A DNA stretch of 64,000 nucleotides, from contig DATGIL010000023.1 of assembly GCA_035295745.1 (NCBI GenBank), positions 1-64,000 of the forward strand, written 5' to 3'. Source of the stretch: JAIQFL01 sp035295745. Lineage in GTDB: Bacteria; Acidobacteriota; Terriglobia; Bryobacterales; Bryobacteraceae. Below are positions 16,937 through 26,851 of this stretch, in pieces (position 1 is the stretch's first letter; every line of letters starts with the position of its first letter). The position numbers and the translations under genes are program-made. The notes below the pieces were generated by a model that was given only the letters and a program-made list of their open reading frames with translations, did no database searches and was not told where the DNA came from.

Positions 16937-19498
16937 TCACTCGTATCGGAGCGCGATCTGGGGATCCACCCGCGTAGCTCGCCGCGCCGGCGGGTACGAC
17001 GCGAGCATGCCGATCGTGAGAAATGCCAGCGAGTCAACGGCGAGCGTGATCCAGTCGACGCCGCTCAACCCATAGAGCAGACCGCGAGCCAGGTATGAGG
17101 CGCCTGCTGCCAGGAGGCTCCCCACCATCAAACCGCCCAGAATGGGCCGCACGCTCTCCCCAAGAATCAACGTGAGGACGTCGCGCTTTTGTGCACCGAT
17201 TGCCATCCGGATGCCCACCTCACGCGTGCGCAGCACGACGATGTAGTTGACGGTGCCGTAGATCCCCATCAGCGCGAGCAGAAGGCCGAGAAGCCCAATT
17301 GCGGAGGCGATCAGGGCCGTAAGAGCAGCGACGATGAAGGGCGCCGACTGCCGCTGCATCTCCTCCAGCGTGACGCAATCCGCCATGATGTTCGGGTCGA
17401 TCGAGGTCAGCACAGCGTCGAGACTGCGGATTACCTGCGCCGGATCGGACCGCGTCCGCACCAGGGTCGGGTACCGCGCCTGCGCGTCCGCGGGCATCGG
17501 CAGATAGACGCGCTTGGAGTCGGGCGCGCCGAACTCCGCGGCACGTGTGTCGCGGACCACCCCGAGGACGATATAGACCGAACCGTTGGCCACAAGCTCA
17601 CGCGCGTTGTGAGACCTCTCATCCGTCGGGCCCAGCTGCAGAAAACGCCCGATGGGGTTCTGTCCCGGCCACAGTGCGCCGGCGGCGGACTCGCTGAGAA
17701 CCACGGAGTGATCCGCAATCTCGGGAAGGCCGCGGCCTTGGACGAGGGGAATGCCGACCGTATCGAAGTAGTTCGACTCCACGTGGGCGTAGTGCAGCAG
17801 AGTTTGCGTTCGGGAGGGCCCTTCCTCCACTGCGGCGGCCGCTGTCCGGTAGCCGCTGTCCCCGGGTGGCTGCGCATTCGTAACGGCTACAATCCCAGGC
17901 GTTCTCATCAGCCGGTCCCGGAATTCCTGGATGAGCCGGCGTTTTCCCGAGGCATCGTACCGCAGCGTCTCGGGGAATTGAATGTACATCGCGAACGCCC
18001 GCTTACTCTCGTATCCGGTGTCGATCGCGACCAGGCGGATCGAACTGCGAATCGCCATGCTGGCGGCCACCATCAAAACCAGCGAAAGGGCAACCTGCGC
18101 CACCACCAGGGCATCCTGCGACCGGCGGCTGCGGGCCGATGCCGTACCGCTACGGGCGGTCGAAGAGAGCCCTAACTTCGAACTCTCCATAGCCGGCGCG
18201 AACCCCGACAACAGTCCTGCCACTAGCGAGACTGCCAGAACGAAGGCGAAGATCTCCAGGTCGGGCGTGACATCGAAGACCAGGCCCCCGTACTCGCCAG
18301 GTATGGCGTTGGCCATCATTGCCACAGCGCTCTTTAACAGAGCCGAGGTGATCAGGAGCGCCACGCCGCCGGCTAGTGCGCCGATGAGCGCACTTTCCGT
18401 GATCAGTTGCCGAATCAGGCGCAGCCGGCTGGCGCCCAGGGACATCCGGGTCCGCATTTCGTGCTCGCGCGAGCGAGACCGGGCCAGTTGCAGGCTTCCG
18501 ACGTTGGCGCAGGCGACCACCAGCACCATGCCAGCCGCGCCCATCACGAGCAACACGGCGAGAGTCAGCCCGCCGTACTCCTTCAGAGGAAGGGGAAACG
18601 GGCTGCCCGGCCAGACGAGGGCGGTCGCGGGGTTCGCCCACTCGGTGCGGGGATCGTGGAGGGAGCGGAGATGTTCGGCGACCGAGTTCACCTGCGCCCG
18701 AGCCTGGACCAATGTGACGCCAGGTGCCAGGCGCGCAAAGAGACGGTAGGGTTGGTTTTCCCGATTCCGCAGCCATTGCGCGTCTGCATGGACAAGCGGC
18801 TCGGCGCCGGCCGGCAGCCAGAAGGCCGGAGTCCCAATCCCCGTGCCGGCGAAGTCGTGTGGCGTGATTCCTGTTATCGTCACAGGCACACCGTTGAGGT
18901 AGACCGTCCTGCCGATCACGGCAGGATCGCCACCAAACCTCTTCTGCCAGTAGTTCTCACTCAGCAGAACCGGTGGATTGGCGGAAAGCTCGTCTGTTGA
19001 GATGGATTCGAAGCTGCGTCCTGCGAGCATTTTGACCCCGAGAACTCTGAAATAGTTCTCGGAGACCACGAAAACTGTGGCAAACTCGGCACTGCCCACA
19101 CCCTGCCTGAAGAGTCCCATGCGCCCCAACAGGTTTCCCGACAGGGGCGCACGCGGTTTCTTTTGGCTTCCCTGCTCCGAGTAGACAAGCTGTGCCGGCC
19201 GGTAGGCGACTAAGCCGCTGAAGCACGGGAGCAAGTTCCGGAATGCCTCGTAGTCGGGATAGCTGAACGAGAATTGAGACGCGCCGGAGTCGCGCTTCAA
19301 CGCCATGTTGACCATCTCACCGGGGGCTTGGGCGTCGAGTGGTCTCGTCACCATCGCCTTGATGCCGGTGAATACGGCCGTATTGACGCCGATGCCAAGG
19401 GCTAAGGCGAGGACCGTGACGAACGTATTTCCGGGGTTGCGGACCAGCATCCGAAGCCCATATCGCAAATCGTGACGTAGATCTTCCGGCTGAGTCAT
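16937..19498 (-). CDS. MacB/FtsX-type ABC permease (ADOP family), no regulator attached
   Basis: The 853-residue product starts MTQPEDLRHDLRYGLRMLV, followed by a transmembrane helix (TFVTVLALALGIGVNTAVFT), a MacB-type periplasmic core, an FtsX block (LLVMGAAGMVLVVACANVGS), a second core (YFDTVGIPLVQGRGLPEI) and the last FtsX block ending PPARRATRVDPQIALRYE. The prefix domain of the 2760 permease is absent. ATG 19498 is chosen because it opens the conserved N-terminus; the 21 upstream in-frame codons add nothing conserved. No padR lies next to it and no ATPase is encoded nearby. Role inferred only from MacB/FtsX: export or mechanotransmission at the inner membrane. Confidence 0.86.
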   Translation of the reverse strand: MTQPEDLRHDLRYGLRMLVRNPGNTFVTVLALALGIGVNTAVFTGIKAMVTRPLDAQAPGEMVNMALKRDSGASQFSFSYPDYEAFRNLLPCFSGLVAYRPAQLVYSEQGSQKKPRAPLSGNLLGRMGLFRQGVGSAEFATVFVVSENYFRVLGVKMLAGRSFESISTDELSANPPVLLSENYWQKRFGGDPAVIGRTVYLNGVPVTITGITPHDFAGTGIGTPAFWLPAGAEPLVHADAQWLRNRENQPYRLFARLAPGVTLVQARAQVNSVAEHLRSLHDPRTEWANPATALVWPGSPFPLPLKEYGGLTLAVLLVMGAAGMVLVVACANVGSLQLARSRSREHEMRTRMSLGASRLRLIRQLITESALIGALAGGVALLITSALLKSAVAMMANAIPGEYGGLVFDVTPDLEIFAFVLAVSLVAGLLSGFAPAMESSKLGLSSTARSGTASARSRRSQDALVVAQVALSLVLMVAASMAIRSSIRLVAIDTGYESKRAFAMYIQFPETLRYDASGKRRLIQEFRDRLMRTPGIVAVTNAQPPGDSGYRTAAAAVEEGPSRTQTLLHYAHVESNYFDTVGIPLVQGRGLPEIADHSVVLSESAAGALWPGQNPIGRFLQLGPTDERSHNARELVANGSVYIVLGVVRDTRAAEFGAPDSKRVYLPMPADAQARYPTLVRTRSDPAQVIRSLDAVLTSIDPNIMADCVTLEEMQRQSAPFIVAALTALIASAIGLLGLLLALMGIYGTVNYIVVLRTREVGIRMAIGAQKRDVLTLILGESVRPILGGLMVGSLLAAGASYLARGLLYGLSGVDWITLAVDSLAFLTIGMLASYPPARRATRVDPQIALRYE

Positions 19499-19678
19499 GG
19501 CGTTGGATCGTTCTCTTTTCAGTAGAGACTGGAGTCGAGGCCATTTATTACATGCCAGCATCAGGAAGACGCGGAAATACGAAGTTCTGCAGAGCCAATA
19601 CCAACCCGAGCATGTGCTTTGCGGCGTACAGCACTCGGTTCTGAATCCGTCGGGAGTTGACCGGGGCAGAGTTGCCGG

Positions 19679-21349
19679 TTACTGCAGTGGCTCATGGACC
19701 TTGAGGATGCGGTCGGCCGTCACGTTCCGGAGCGCCTGTGTGATCCCGGAAGGCCAGCGAATCTCCACCAGGTCCACCGTCTTACTGGTGCCCAAACCGA
19801 AGTGGGTGGGTCCGGCGCTCGCAGAAGCGTACCCGGCTGCGAAGGAGACGTGGCTATACTGCGTGACGCCGCCTGACGCGACCTTGATCCTTGCGCCGAT
19901 CCCATCGCGATTGCTTTTGGAGCCCTCTAACGCGAATTCGATCCAATGGTTGGCCCCCGGGCTGTCGTTTAGCCACACTTCGGCAGGCGCCGCCAGAGCC
20001 GTGACCACAACATCCAATCTTCCATCGCCATTCAGGTCTCCCACTGCCGAGCCCCGATGGCGGCTGGGCGGCTGCGCTGTCAATCCGGCTTCCGCGGTGA
20101 GTGCCTGAAACTTCGCGGCGCCCAGATTTCGGAACACGGTGTTCGGCTGCGCCACGGGCACGCTCGACGTGTATCCGAGGGATTGAACGTGGCCGCGCGA
20201 GACGAAGATATCCTTCCAGCCATCGTTGTCGAAATCGCCAATAGTGGGTGAGTAGCCGTCCATCGCTACGCTGAGCAGCCCCATACCGCTTTTCTGTGTG
20301 ATATCCGTGAAGGCGCCCTTCCCAAGATTGCGGAACACCGGGAAAGTCTCATTGTCGAGCGCCACAAAAACGATATCGGGCAGGCCGTCGTTGTCGAGGT
20401 CTCTTGCGTCCACCCCCATACCCGAGATAAACCGGCCGTCCTCCGCCAGCGCCACTCCGGCCTCGAACGCAATCTCTTCGAACTTGCCTTGTCCTTTATT
20501 GTGAAAGAAGGAATTGGAGATCTTGTCGTTGGCCACGAAGATATCCATCCAACCATCCAGATCAAAGTCTGCGATCCCTACTCCCATTCCTTTTCCCGGA
20601 TGAGCGCCAATTCCGGATTCCGCCGAGACATCTTTGAATTTTCCGTTGCCCTGATTCAGGAATAACTGATTGGGAGTTCCCTTGTAGTATTTCGGGTGAC
20701 AATAGTCGCGTTTCCCCGGAGCGGCTTCGCAAACCGGTTCGCTCTTGAAATCCCAGGCGAGATAATTGATCACCAGGAGGTCCAACAGGCCGTCGTTATT
20801 GGTATCTAGCCACGCCCCGCCCACCGACCATAGGGGGCCGTACGGAGTATCCGGCGAAGTGAGTCCGGCTTTGGATGTCACGTCGGTGAACGTGCCATTA
20901 CCGTTGTTGTGGTACAGCTTATTCCCGTGCACGCCGCCGACAAAAAGATCCTTGTACCCGTCGTTGTCGTAGTCGCCGACTGCGATCCCATCATCGAAAC
21001 CCGAGCCCCCCAGTCCAGCCCTCTCGGTAACATCTTTGAAATTACCGTGGCCATCGTTTTCGAAGAGACGATTCGAGTATTTAGGCGAGCTCTTCTGGAG
21101 GGTCTCGATGTCGGCGCCGTTCGCGAAATAGAGATCTAAATAGCCGTCGTTGTTATAGTCGAACACGGCTACCCCGCCGGCCATGGTTTCGGGCGCGTGA
21201 CGCTGCGGCGTCTCCGAACTCTCCAGCTTGAAGTCGATTGGCCTGTAGCTGAAGTGGATTGGTGACGAGGGATTCTGACCGCAAAGAACAGCCCAGAACG
21301 CCCCTGGCACTACCACGAGCAGCCAGAGGTATCGACTGATGGACTTCAT
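19679..21349 (-). CDS. CRTAC1-family protein: FG-GAP/VCBS propeller with ASPIC/UnbV domain
   Basis: The 556-residue product begins MKSISRYLWLLVVVPGAFWA, a signal peptide; an in-frame extension to 21448 is not conserved-looking. The propeller repeats read FDYNNDGYLDLYFANG, GDYDNDGYKDLFVGG, LDTNNDGLLDLLVI, ADFDLDGWMDIFVAN, RDLDNDGLPDIVFV, GDFDNDGWKDIFVS and GDLNGDGRLDVVV. That makes about seven calcium-type blades, ending in ASPIC/UnbV (WIEFALEGSKSNRDGIGARI, then RWPSG). It is a paralog of the protein at 7184-8812 but stands alone, without heme-protein neighbours. Probably a secreted or surface protein of unknown ligand. Confidence 0.85.
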   Translation of the reverse strand: MKSISRYLWLLVVVPGAFWAVLCGQNPSSPIHFSYRPIDFKLESSETPQRHAPETMAGGVAVFDYNNDGYLDLYFANGADIETLQKSSPKYSNRLFENDGHGNFKDVTERAGLGGSGFDDGIAVGDYDNDGYKDLFVGGVHGNKLYHNNGNGTFTDVTSKAGLTSPDTPYGPLWSVGGAWLDTNNDGLLDLLVINYLAWDFKSEPVCEAAPGKRDYCHPKYYKGTPNQLFLNQGNGKFKDVSAESGIGAHPGKGMGVGIADFDLDGWMDIFVANDKISNSFFHNKGQGKFEEIAFEAGVALAEDGRFISGMGVDARDLDNDGLPDIVFVALDNETFPVFRNLGKGAFTDITQKSGMGLLSVAMDGYSPTIGDFDNDGWKDIFVSRGHVQSLGYTSSVPVAQPNTVFRNLGAAKFQALTAEAGLTAQPPSRHRGSAVGDLNGDGRLDVVVTALAAPAEVWLNDSPGANHWIEFALEGSKSNRDGIGARIKVASGGVTQYSHVSFAAGYASASAGPTHFGLGTSKTVDLVEIRWPSGITQALRNVTADRILKVHEPLQ

Positions 21350-21673
21350 CTCCGCGCTTATTGTAACCCCTGGCACCGCGCTGGAACCTATCAGAACCTG
21401 CCCTCCAAAAAATGGCGCAGATCGAGGGCAGCTTTGCCCAACTTGCACCCTCAGGAACGATCTGGATTGGTGCAGCCTCGCCGCTGATTGACGACTATCA
21501 CGGAATGGCGTCGGCCATCAGCGAGGCCCTGCACTGAAGGGAAGACGTGCGGGGCGTTTGAGCGCGCGGCGAAAGCGTGTGGCAGAACTACGAGCAGGGC
21601 TGGAACCGGCATTTCTGATCCAGCGCTAAGATGCAACAGGATCAGTGAAGAGGGCGCGACCTGAAACGGCTCA
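21350..21673. other. Intergenic stretch, no supported gene
   Basis: A 41-codon plus-strand frame from 21412 (begins MAQIEGSFAQLAP) and a 61-codon minus frame at 21451-21636 are open, but neither has a ribosome site or recognisable relatives. The region separates two minus-strand genes. Confidence 0.4.
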
Positions 21674-22972
21674 CTACCACACGTGAGTGGCTAGAATTTG
21701 GGGATGCCCCGGAACATGGCTTACGACAGGAACACGCAGCACGATCTGGATGTTCTTGTTCTCCCAGCCGCGGGGCAGCCGCGGAATGACCTCGGCGAAG
21801 TATTCGGGCGTGCTGAGGAATTCACCGGCGGCGCGAGTGCCGTATTCGGTGATGCCGGCTGCAATCACGACCGGGTGGTCCGTCGGAGTGTGCACAATCC
21901 GCGAAACAACCGCGTAGTCGTTGGCAATCTCGCCAAATGGCCATGCCCCGACGAGCCGCCACTCCACATTCTCCGGGTGCTGGCTATCGCGGACCAGATC
22001 GGTGTCGTGTGCACTGTCTTTGACGAATGTGAATCGGAGCGGCCCTGCGGCGCGGCGCGTCCACTGATTGTCGAATGCCGCAATCAGGACCGCTGTGTTC
22101 TCGCGAAGGTCCGCGAATGTTACGGATCGTTCGCCCCGAATGTGGTACGTCTTTCCAAATCGATCGAAAAGGGATGTGAGACGAGTCATGCAGATCGAAT
22201 CGCCCAGTGCAACGTAGCGGTCCCAGAGGATCACCAGATCCTTCTTTGGAATCACTCCCTCGTCGGAGCCGGTTATGGGGGGCTGCGAGGGATAGAGCGA
22301 CTGGATGGCATCTTGCGCCACAGTGGATTTGAGGTTGTAAGCCACAGGCTGCCCGAGGCAAAGGAGGACGGGACCCGGCGGCTTGAGAATGGGACCCCAG
22401 AAATGGCCCAGGTCCGAGCGCTCCAGTCTCGCTTGGGGTAGCAGCAGGTAGGCCAGCAAAACCAAGAGCACCGCGGTCAGCGGGAGGGCGCATAAGAGCA
22501 GCGTTGTTTTTAAACGCCTCGAAGGAGCCGGCGAGCGGTCAGCGGGAGGCGGCGCGGTTGGCGCGATGGCGGTTTGGGGCGCTGAGGCCGCCGGAGGCTG
22601 GTCAAAATAGAACTCGGCGACGTAGGAACCGGATTGAAGCTCGATACGGGGCTCAGACTCGTGACCGGGCAGTTGGTAGTACTGAGCCAGCCTTTTTCGG
22701 ATCTCGCCGGCGGTGGCGCGTACCACCGGATCCTGGCTGGTGTCGTAGTCCGGGGGGCGACCGAAGACCGTCACTCCGAGAGAGCGCTCTTTCAGGCCCT
22801 TGATGTCACCCAGAATGGTCTGCTCGGTCACGTACCGCAATAAAAGCTGACAGCGGCGACTCCCGCCAAAGTGGTGGCTCTCCAAAACGCGCTCTAACGC
22901 TTCGCGGATTTGATCGGCCCGGTCGGGCGGTAAGGGCGGCGGCGCGCAATGAATTTCGGGCTTGCGAGACAT
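21674..22972 (-). CDS. Membrane-anchored regulator-like protein with acidobacterial winged-helix-like N-terminus
   Basis: The 432-residue product has an N-terminal cytoplasmic domain (residues about 20-122: ALERVLESHHFGGSRRCQ, LLRYVTEQTI, KERSLGVTVFGRPPDYD, VRATAGEIRKRLAQYY, IELQSGSYVAEF). This pattern recurs before adenylate cyclase or TPR modules in acidobacteria and is thought to bind DNA. A proline/alanine-rich linker and one transmembrane helix (about 155-178) lead to an exported domain of about 250 residues with no recognised family. It is divergent from the TonB receptor gene, with 282 bases between the starts, so a role in controlling that receptor by sensing outside the membrane is a reasonable inference. 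Confidence 0.7.
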   Translation of the reverse strand: MSRKPEIHCAPPPLPPDRADQIREALERVLESHHFGGSRRCQLLLRYVTEQTILGDIKGLKERSLGVTVFGRPPDYDTSQDPVVRATAGEIRKRLAQYYQLPGHESEPRIELQSGSYVAEFYFDQPPAASAPQTAIAPTAPPPADRSPAPSRRLKTTLLLCALPLTAVLLVLLAYLLLPQARLERSDLGHFWGPILKPPGPVLLCLGQPVAYNLKSTVAQDAIQSLYPSQPPITGSDEGVIPKKDLVILWDRYVALGDSICMTRLTSLFDRFGKTYHIRGERSVTFADLRENTAVLIAAFDNQWTRRAAGPLRFTFVKDSAHDTDLVRDSQHPENVEWRLVGAWPFGEIANDYAVVSRIVHTPTDHPVVIAAGITEYGTRAAGEFLSTPEYFAEVIPRLPRGWENKNIQIVLRVPVVSHVPGHPQILATHVW

Positions 22973-23254
22973 GGCCAGCCTTTGATTTAAGACAATGTTA
23001 TCACAGTTTAGTTCGCGTATTGTACTTTCATTACATATTTCTGGAGCCCTCCCAGACTCCTTGTAAGTTAGTGATTTTTAAGACTGAGAAGTGTACCATC
23101 CCGCAGCGTTCTTTATCGCGAGGCTGGTAGGGCTTACTATCGACGCGTCGCTCGACTTGTTGCCTTTGCTGTCTTATGTGGTTGCGCAGGGAGGCGCAGA
23201 AGGCAGGCTGGCAAACTTATCGATGCTGCGAGCAACTCGCTTTGGGAGAACTGA
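22973..23254. promoter_or_regulatory. Divergent promoter region between regulator and TonB receptor
   Basis: The 282 bases between the two start codons include an AT-rich patch at about 22985-23040 that stands out from the GC-rich surroundings and probably holds promoters for one or both genes. I could not assign -35 and -10 boxes with confidence. Confidence 0.4.
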
Positions 23255-26200
23255 ATGAGATATCGAACACCGTTGCGATTTCTGACATTTCTCGTTGTTT
23301 TGTTTGGTGTCGCTTTCCTGGCGTCAGCCCAGGAAGCCACCATCGTGGGGACCGTGATAGACCCGTCCGGCGCCATCATTCCGGGCGCGACCATTTCCAT
23401 CAGGAATATGGATACGGGGTTGGTCACCCAAATTCAGACGACCGCATCTGGGGAGTTCACAGCTCCCAGCTTGCATATCGGCCGCTACTCGGTTCGTGTG
23501 GAAGCGAAGGGCTTCCGGCCGGTGGAGCGAAAGGACGTGACGATACAGGTAGGAGATCGCGCCCGCCTGGATTTCACGTTGGAGGTCGGTAACGCGACAG
23601 ACCAAATCACGGTGGAGGCCGCTCCGGTGGCCGTCCAAGCCGATACGAGCGAAATCAGCGGAGTGGTGAGTGGCAAGCAGGTGGAGCAGATTGCCACCAA
23701 CGGCCGCAACCTCTACCTGTTGACCACCCTTCTGCCCGGCGTCTCTAATGCCATGGGCGGTGATTTCCAGTTGGCCGTGCCCGTGGGCGGAGATTCCAAC
23801 GTCAGTTTCAATGGTCTGCGCCCGGGACACAATATGTACATGATCGATGGCGGTGAGGACTATGACCGCGGTAGTGGCGGCAACCTCAGCATCATGCCGT
23901 CACTTGAATCGGTTGCGGAATTCCGTGCGCTCACCTCAAACTACAGCGCAGAATTTGGCCTCGCCTCAGGCGGCACTACGACGATGGTTTTCAAGTCGGG
24001 CACGCAGCAGTTTCATGCGAGCGCTTGGGAATTCGTCCGCAACGACTATTTGGACGCCGGTAACTATTTCACCAATGCCTCCGGTGCCGGAAAACCGGAA
24101 CTCCGATTCAACGAGTGGGGGTTCAATGCCGGCGGTCCTGTAACTTTGGGCAAGGTCTACAACAAAAACCGTAACAAGACCTTCTTTTTCTATAACATGG
24201 AGTGGCGCCGATACATTCAGGGGAACGGCGTGATCAACCAGACAGTTCCTCTGACCAGTGAGTACGGAGGCAACTTCTCGGGTGGCCCCGCCATCCACGT
24301 TCCTTCGGCCGCACAACTCGCCCCGTCCATTCTGGCGAAATTCACCGCTTTGGGGCTGCAGCCGGGCCAGGCATTCCCGAACAATACCATTCCGGCCAGT
24401 CTTCTGGATTCCAACGCGCAGTCCCTGCTGAAGGCTGGCATCTTCCCGGCGCCCACCAGCGGCACGCAGTACATCAAGGGCGTGACTGCTCCTACGAACT
24501 TCAAAGAGGAGATGACCCGCATCGACCACCACTTCACCGATAAGTTTTTGGTATTCGGGCACTTTGTCGCCGAGCAGATCAGTCAAGGCTATACCACTTC
24601 GATGTGGAGCGGCGATAATGTTCCCACCATCGGAAACACTTTCGGGAACCCCTCGTACAGTGCGGTGGTTCACGCGGTTCAAACGATCAACTCCACACTC
24701 CTCAACGAGGTGGCGTTCAATTACAACGGGAACCGGATCAACATCGTGCCGACAGGCGTGATTGCCCGCCCCAGTGATTTTAACGTTCCTCGGTTGTTTA
24801 CCGGGCCGAACAACGACAACCGCATCCCGCAAGTCAGCCTGGCTGGCAGCACGGGCGCGAATTACACCGCCAATTGGATACCGTGGCATAATACCGCGGA
24901 CGATTACCAATGGCGCGACGACCTTTCCTGGACGAAGGGATCCCACAACCTCAAAATGGGGGCGAGCGTGGCGTTTTACAAAAAGGTCCAGGATCTGTTT
25001 GCCACCACCCAGGGCTCGTTTACTTTTAACGGAGCTTACACTGGGAACGACTTCGCCGACTACCTGCTTGGCCTTTCCAGCTCGTACAACGAAGCTGGAG
25101 TTCAAGACGCCGGCCATTGGAACAACATGTCGTATGCGGCGTACATCCAGGACAACTGGCGCGTGAACAAACGCCTCACGCTGAACCTGGGTCTGCGTTG
25201 GGACGGAGCGCCTCATACCTATGAGGCGAACAACCGCATGTCGAATTTCTATCCCAACCTGTACAGCCCGTCGGCTGCGGCGATCCTCCTGCCTAACGGC
25301 AACATCAGCCCCAGCAGTCCGGCCTTGGGCACAAGCCCCAATTCCATCCTGGCAGGGTACCAGTTCTACTTGAACGGGATCGGGATTGCGGGAAAGAATG
25401 GCGTCTCCAATGCTTTGGTCGACAACCATTGGGCTGCTTTTGGACCGCGTATTGGATTTGCGTACGATCTGACGGGTCACGCCAAAACCATTGTTCGCGG
25501 CGGCTTCGGCATCATGTACGAACGCGTCCAGGGAAATGACATGTACAACGCCGGCACCGACCCGCCATTCAGCGCCAACGTCACCTTAAACAACGTTTCG
25601 CTTTCCAATCCGAATATCAACCTGCTGACCGGACAGACTGCCGTCACCCCGATTACGCCGCTCAGCATCGTAGGTCTGAACTCCAGCGATTACAAACTGC
25701 CGGTGAGTTACCAGTTCAGCATTGGTGTCCAGCAGTCGCTCGGCGAAAAGACGGTTTTGTCCCTCGGTTACGTAGGCAACCAGAACCGGCACCAAAGCGA
25801 TCGGGAAGAATTGAACCTCCCGTCCCAAGGTGCCTTGGCGAGCCTCATCAACGGCACTTCCCAATTTAACAATGTTGCGCCGTACCAAGGCTTCGCTTCC
25901 ATCGCGATGTATCGGGATGCGGCTAACAGCCACTACAACTCTCTGCAGGTAAGCCTGAATTCAAGGTTACACAAGGACCTTACCTTCCAGTTTGCCTACA
26001 CCTACTCGCAAGCGATGGACTCCACGTCGAACAACGGCAATGGTTGGGACCTCAATGATATTCCAAACCCGTACAATCGGGCGTATGGATGGGGTCCCGC
26101 TGCCTTCAACCGCACGCAGGTTTTTGTCGCCAATTTCCTGTATGACATCCCGCTGTTCCGGAACGCCAACAGCCGCGCGTTACGGATTGTGGCAGGCGGT

Positions 26201-26656
26201 TGGCAGATCTCCGGTTACGTGACTGCGGAAACCGGATTGCCATTGAACGTCCAGTTGGGCGGTCCGGCGGCTAACAACGGCTTGCCGTCCTGGAACGGGG
26301 CGGGGCCAGGAGGCAACCGGCCAAACGTGAACGGCGCCATCTCCACTCCCAATACGCAGACTGCCTGGTTTGGGACCTCCGCCTTTTCGGCTCCGGCTCT
26401 CGGGCAGTATGGCAACCTGGGCTTCGATGCATTAACAGGGCCTGGCCGCGATAACTGGAATCTGTCGCTGTTCAAGAACTTCACCCTGAATGAGAAACGG
26501 GGCAGCCACATTGAGTTCCGGGCGGAGAGCTTCAATCTCTTCAACCATACTCAATTCCAAAACGTCAGCACGAATTTTTCATCCAGCAACTTCGGACAAG
26601 TCACCTCAGCCTTCGACCCCAGAGTGTTCCAACTCGGGGCGAAGATGTTCTTCTGA
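23255..26656 (+). CDS. Oar-like TonB-dependent outer-membrane receptor
   Basis: The 1133-residue product has a signal peptide cleaved after about residue 25 (FLASA|QEA). Residues about 27-108 form a carboxypeptidase-regulatory-like domain (IVGTVIDPSGAIIPGATISI). The plug domain follows (about 115-230: QIATNGRNLYLLTTLLPGV, SFNGLRPGHNMYMIDGG), then a long beta barrel with SHNLKMGASVAFYKK and LTLNLGLRWDGAPHTYE, ending in aromatic FQLGAKMFF as expected for BAM recognition. Acidobacteria carry many such receptors, probably for oligosaccharide or peptide uptake; the ligand is unknown. ATG 23255 follows GGGAGAA. The gene is monocistronic: a strong terminator begins 16 bases after the stop. Confidence 0.92.
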   Translation: MRYRTPLRFLTFLVVLFGVAFLASAQEATIVGTVIDPSGAIIPGATISIRNMDTGLVTQIQTTASGEFTAPSLHIGRYSVRVEAKGFRPVERKDVTIQVGDRARLDFTLEVGNATDQITVEAAPVAVQADTSEISGVVSGKQVEQIATNGRNLYLLTTLLPGVSNAMGGDFQLAVPVGGDSNVSFNGLRPGHNMYMIDGGEDYDRGSGGNLSIMPSLESVAEFRALTSNYSAEFGLASGGTTTMVFKSGTQQFHASAWEFVRNDYLDAGNYFTNASGAGKPELRFNEWGFNAGGPVTLGKVYNKNRNKTFFFYNMEWRRYIQGNGVINQTVPLTSEYGGNFSGGPAIHVPSAAQLAPSILAKFTALGLQPGQAFPNNTIPASLLDSNAQSLLKAGIFPAPTSGTQYIKGVTAPTNFKEEMTRIDHHFTDKFLVFGHFVAEQISQGYTTSMWSGDNVPTIGNTFGNPSYSAVVHAVQTINSTLLNEVAFNYNGNRINIVPTGVIARPSDFNVPRLFTGPNNDNRIPQVSLAGSTGANYTANWIPWHNTADDYQWRDDLSWTKGSHNLKMGASVAFYKKVQDLFATTQGSFTFNGAYTGNDFADYLLGLSSSYNEAGVQDAGHWNNMSYAAYIQDNWRVNKRLTLNLGLRWDGAPHTYEANNRMSNFYPNLYSPSAAAILLPNGNISPSSPALGTSPNSILAGYQFYLNGIGIAGKNGVSNALVDNHWAAFGPRIGFAYDLTGHAKTIVRGGFGIMYERVQGNDMYNAGTDPPFSANVTLNNVSLSNPNINLLTGQTAVTPITPLSIVGLNSSDYKLPVSYQFSIGVQQSLGEKTVLSLGYVGNQNRHQSDREELNLPSQGALASLINGTSQFNNVAPYQGFASIAMYRDAANSHYNSLQVSLNSRLHKDLTFQFAYTYSQAMDSTSNNGNGWDLNDIPNPYNRAYGWGPAAFNRTQVFVANFLYDIPLFRNANSRALRIVAGGWQISGYVTAETGLPLNVQLGGPAANNGLPSWNGAGPGGNRPNVNGAISTPNTQTAWFGTSAFSAPALGQYGNLGFDALTGPGRDNWNLSLFKNFTLNEKRGSHIEFRAESFNLFNHTQFQNVSTNFSSSNFGQVTSAFDPRVFQLGAKMFF

Positions 26657-26672
26657 TTCCTCAGACTAGAGT

Positions 26673-26713
26673 CCCCGCCCGCCATCATCGGATGGCGGGC
26701 GGGGCTTTTTTTT
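26673..26713 (+). terminator. Rho-independent terminator of the TonB receptor gene
   Basis: A perfect 14-bp stem, CCCCGCCCGCCATC (26673-26686) and GATGGCGGGCGGGG (26691-26704), has a 4-base loop ATCG and is followed by C and eight T residues (26706-26713). Confidence 0.95.
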
Positions 26714-26744
26714 GGACTTCGGCATTCTGCCAACAGTGGGGAGA

Positions 26745-26822
26745 GCGCTTGCTGACGCGCTCGGCTCGCTGTTTTGGTCTCGCGTTTGCCATAGCGTAAC
26801 GAACCACGACCGTGACAGGGAA
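26745..26822. repeat. Copy of the dispersed palindromic repeat
   Basis: GCGCTTGCTGACGCGC then TCGGCTCGCT forms the left arm, and GTAACGAACCACGACCGTGA the right arm. It lies between the receptor terminator and the end of the convergent TPR gene. Confidence 0.6.
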
Positions 26823-26851
26823 AGTACCGTCGGAACCTTCCTCGTGATTGC

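Noticed and set aside
23966..25480. Long minus-strand frame (504 codons) opposite the TonB receptor gene
   Set aside because: Antisense shadow; the plus-strand protein has signal peptide, plug and barrel motifs.
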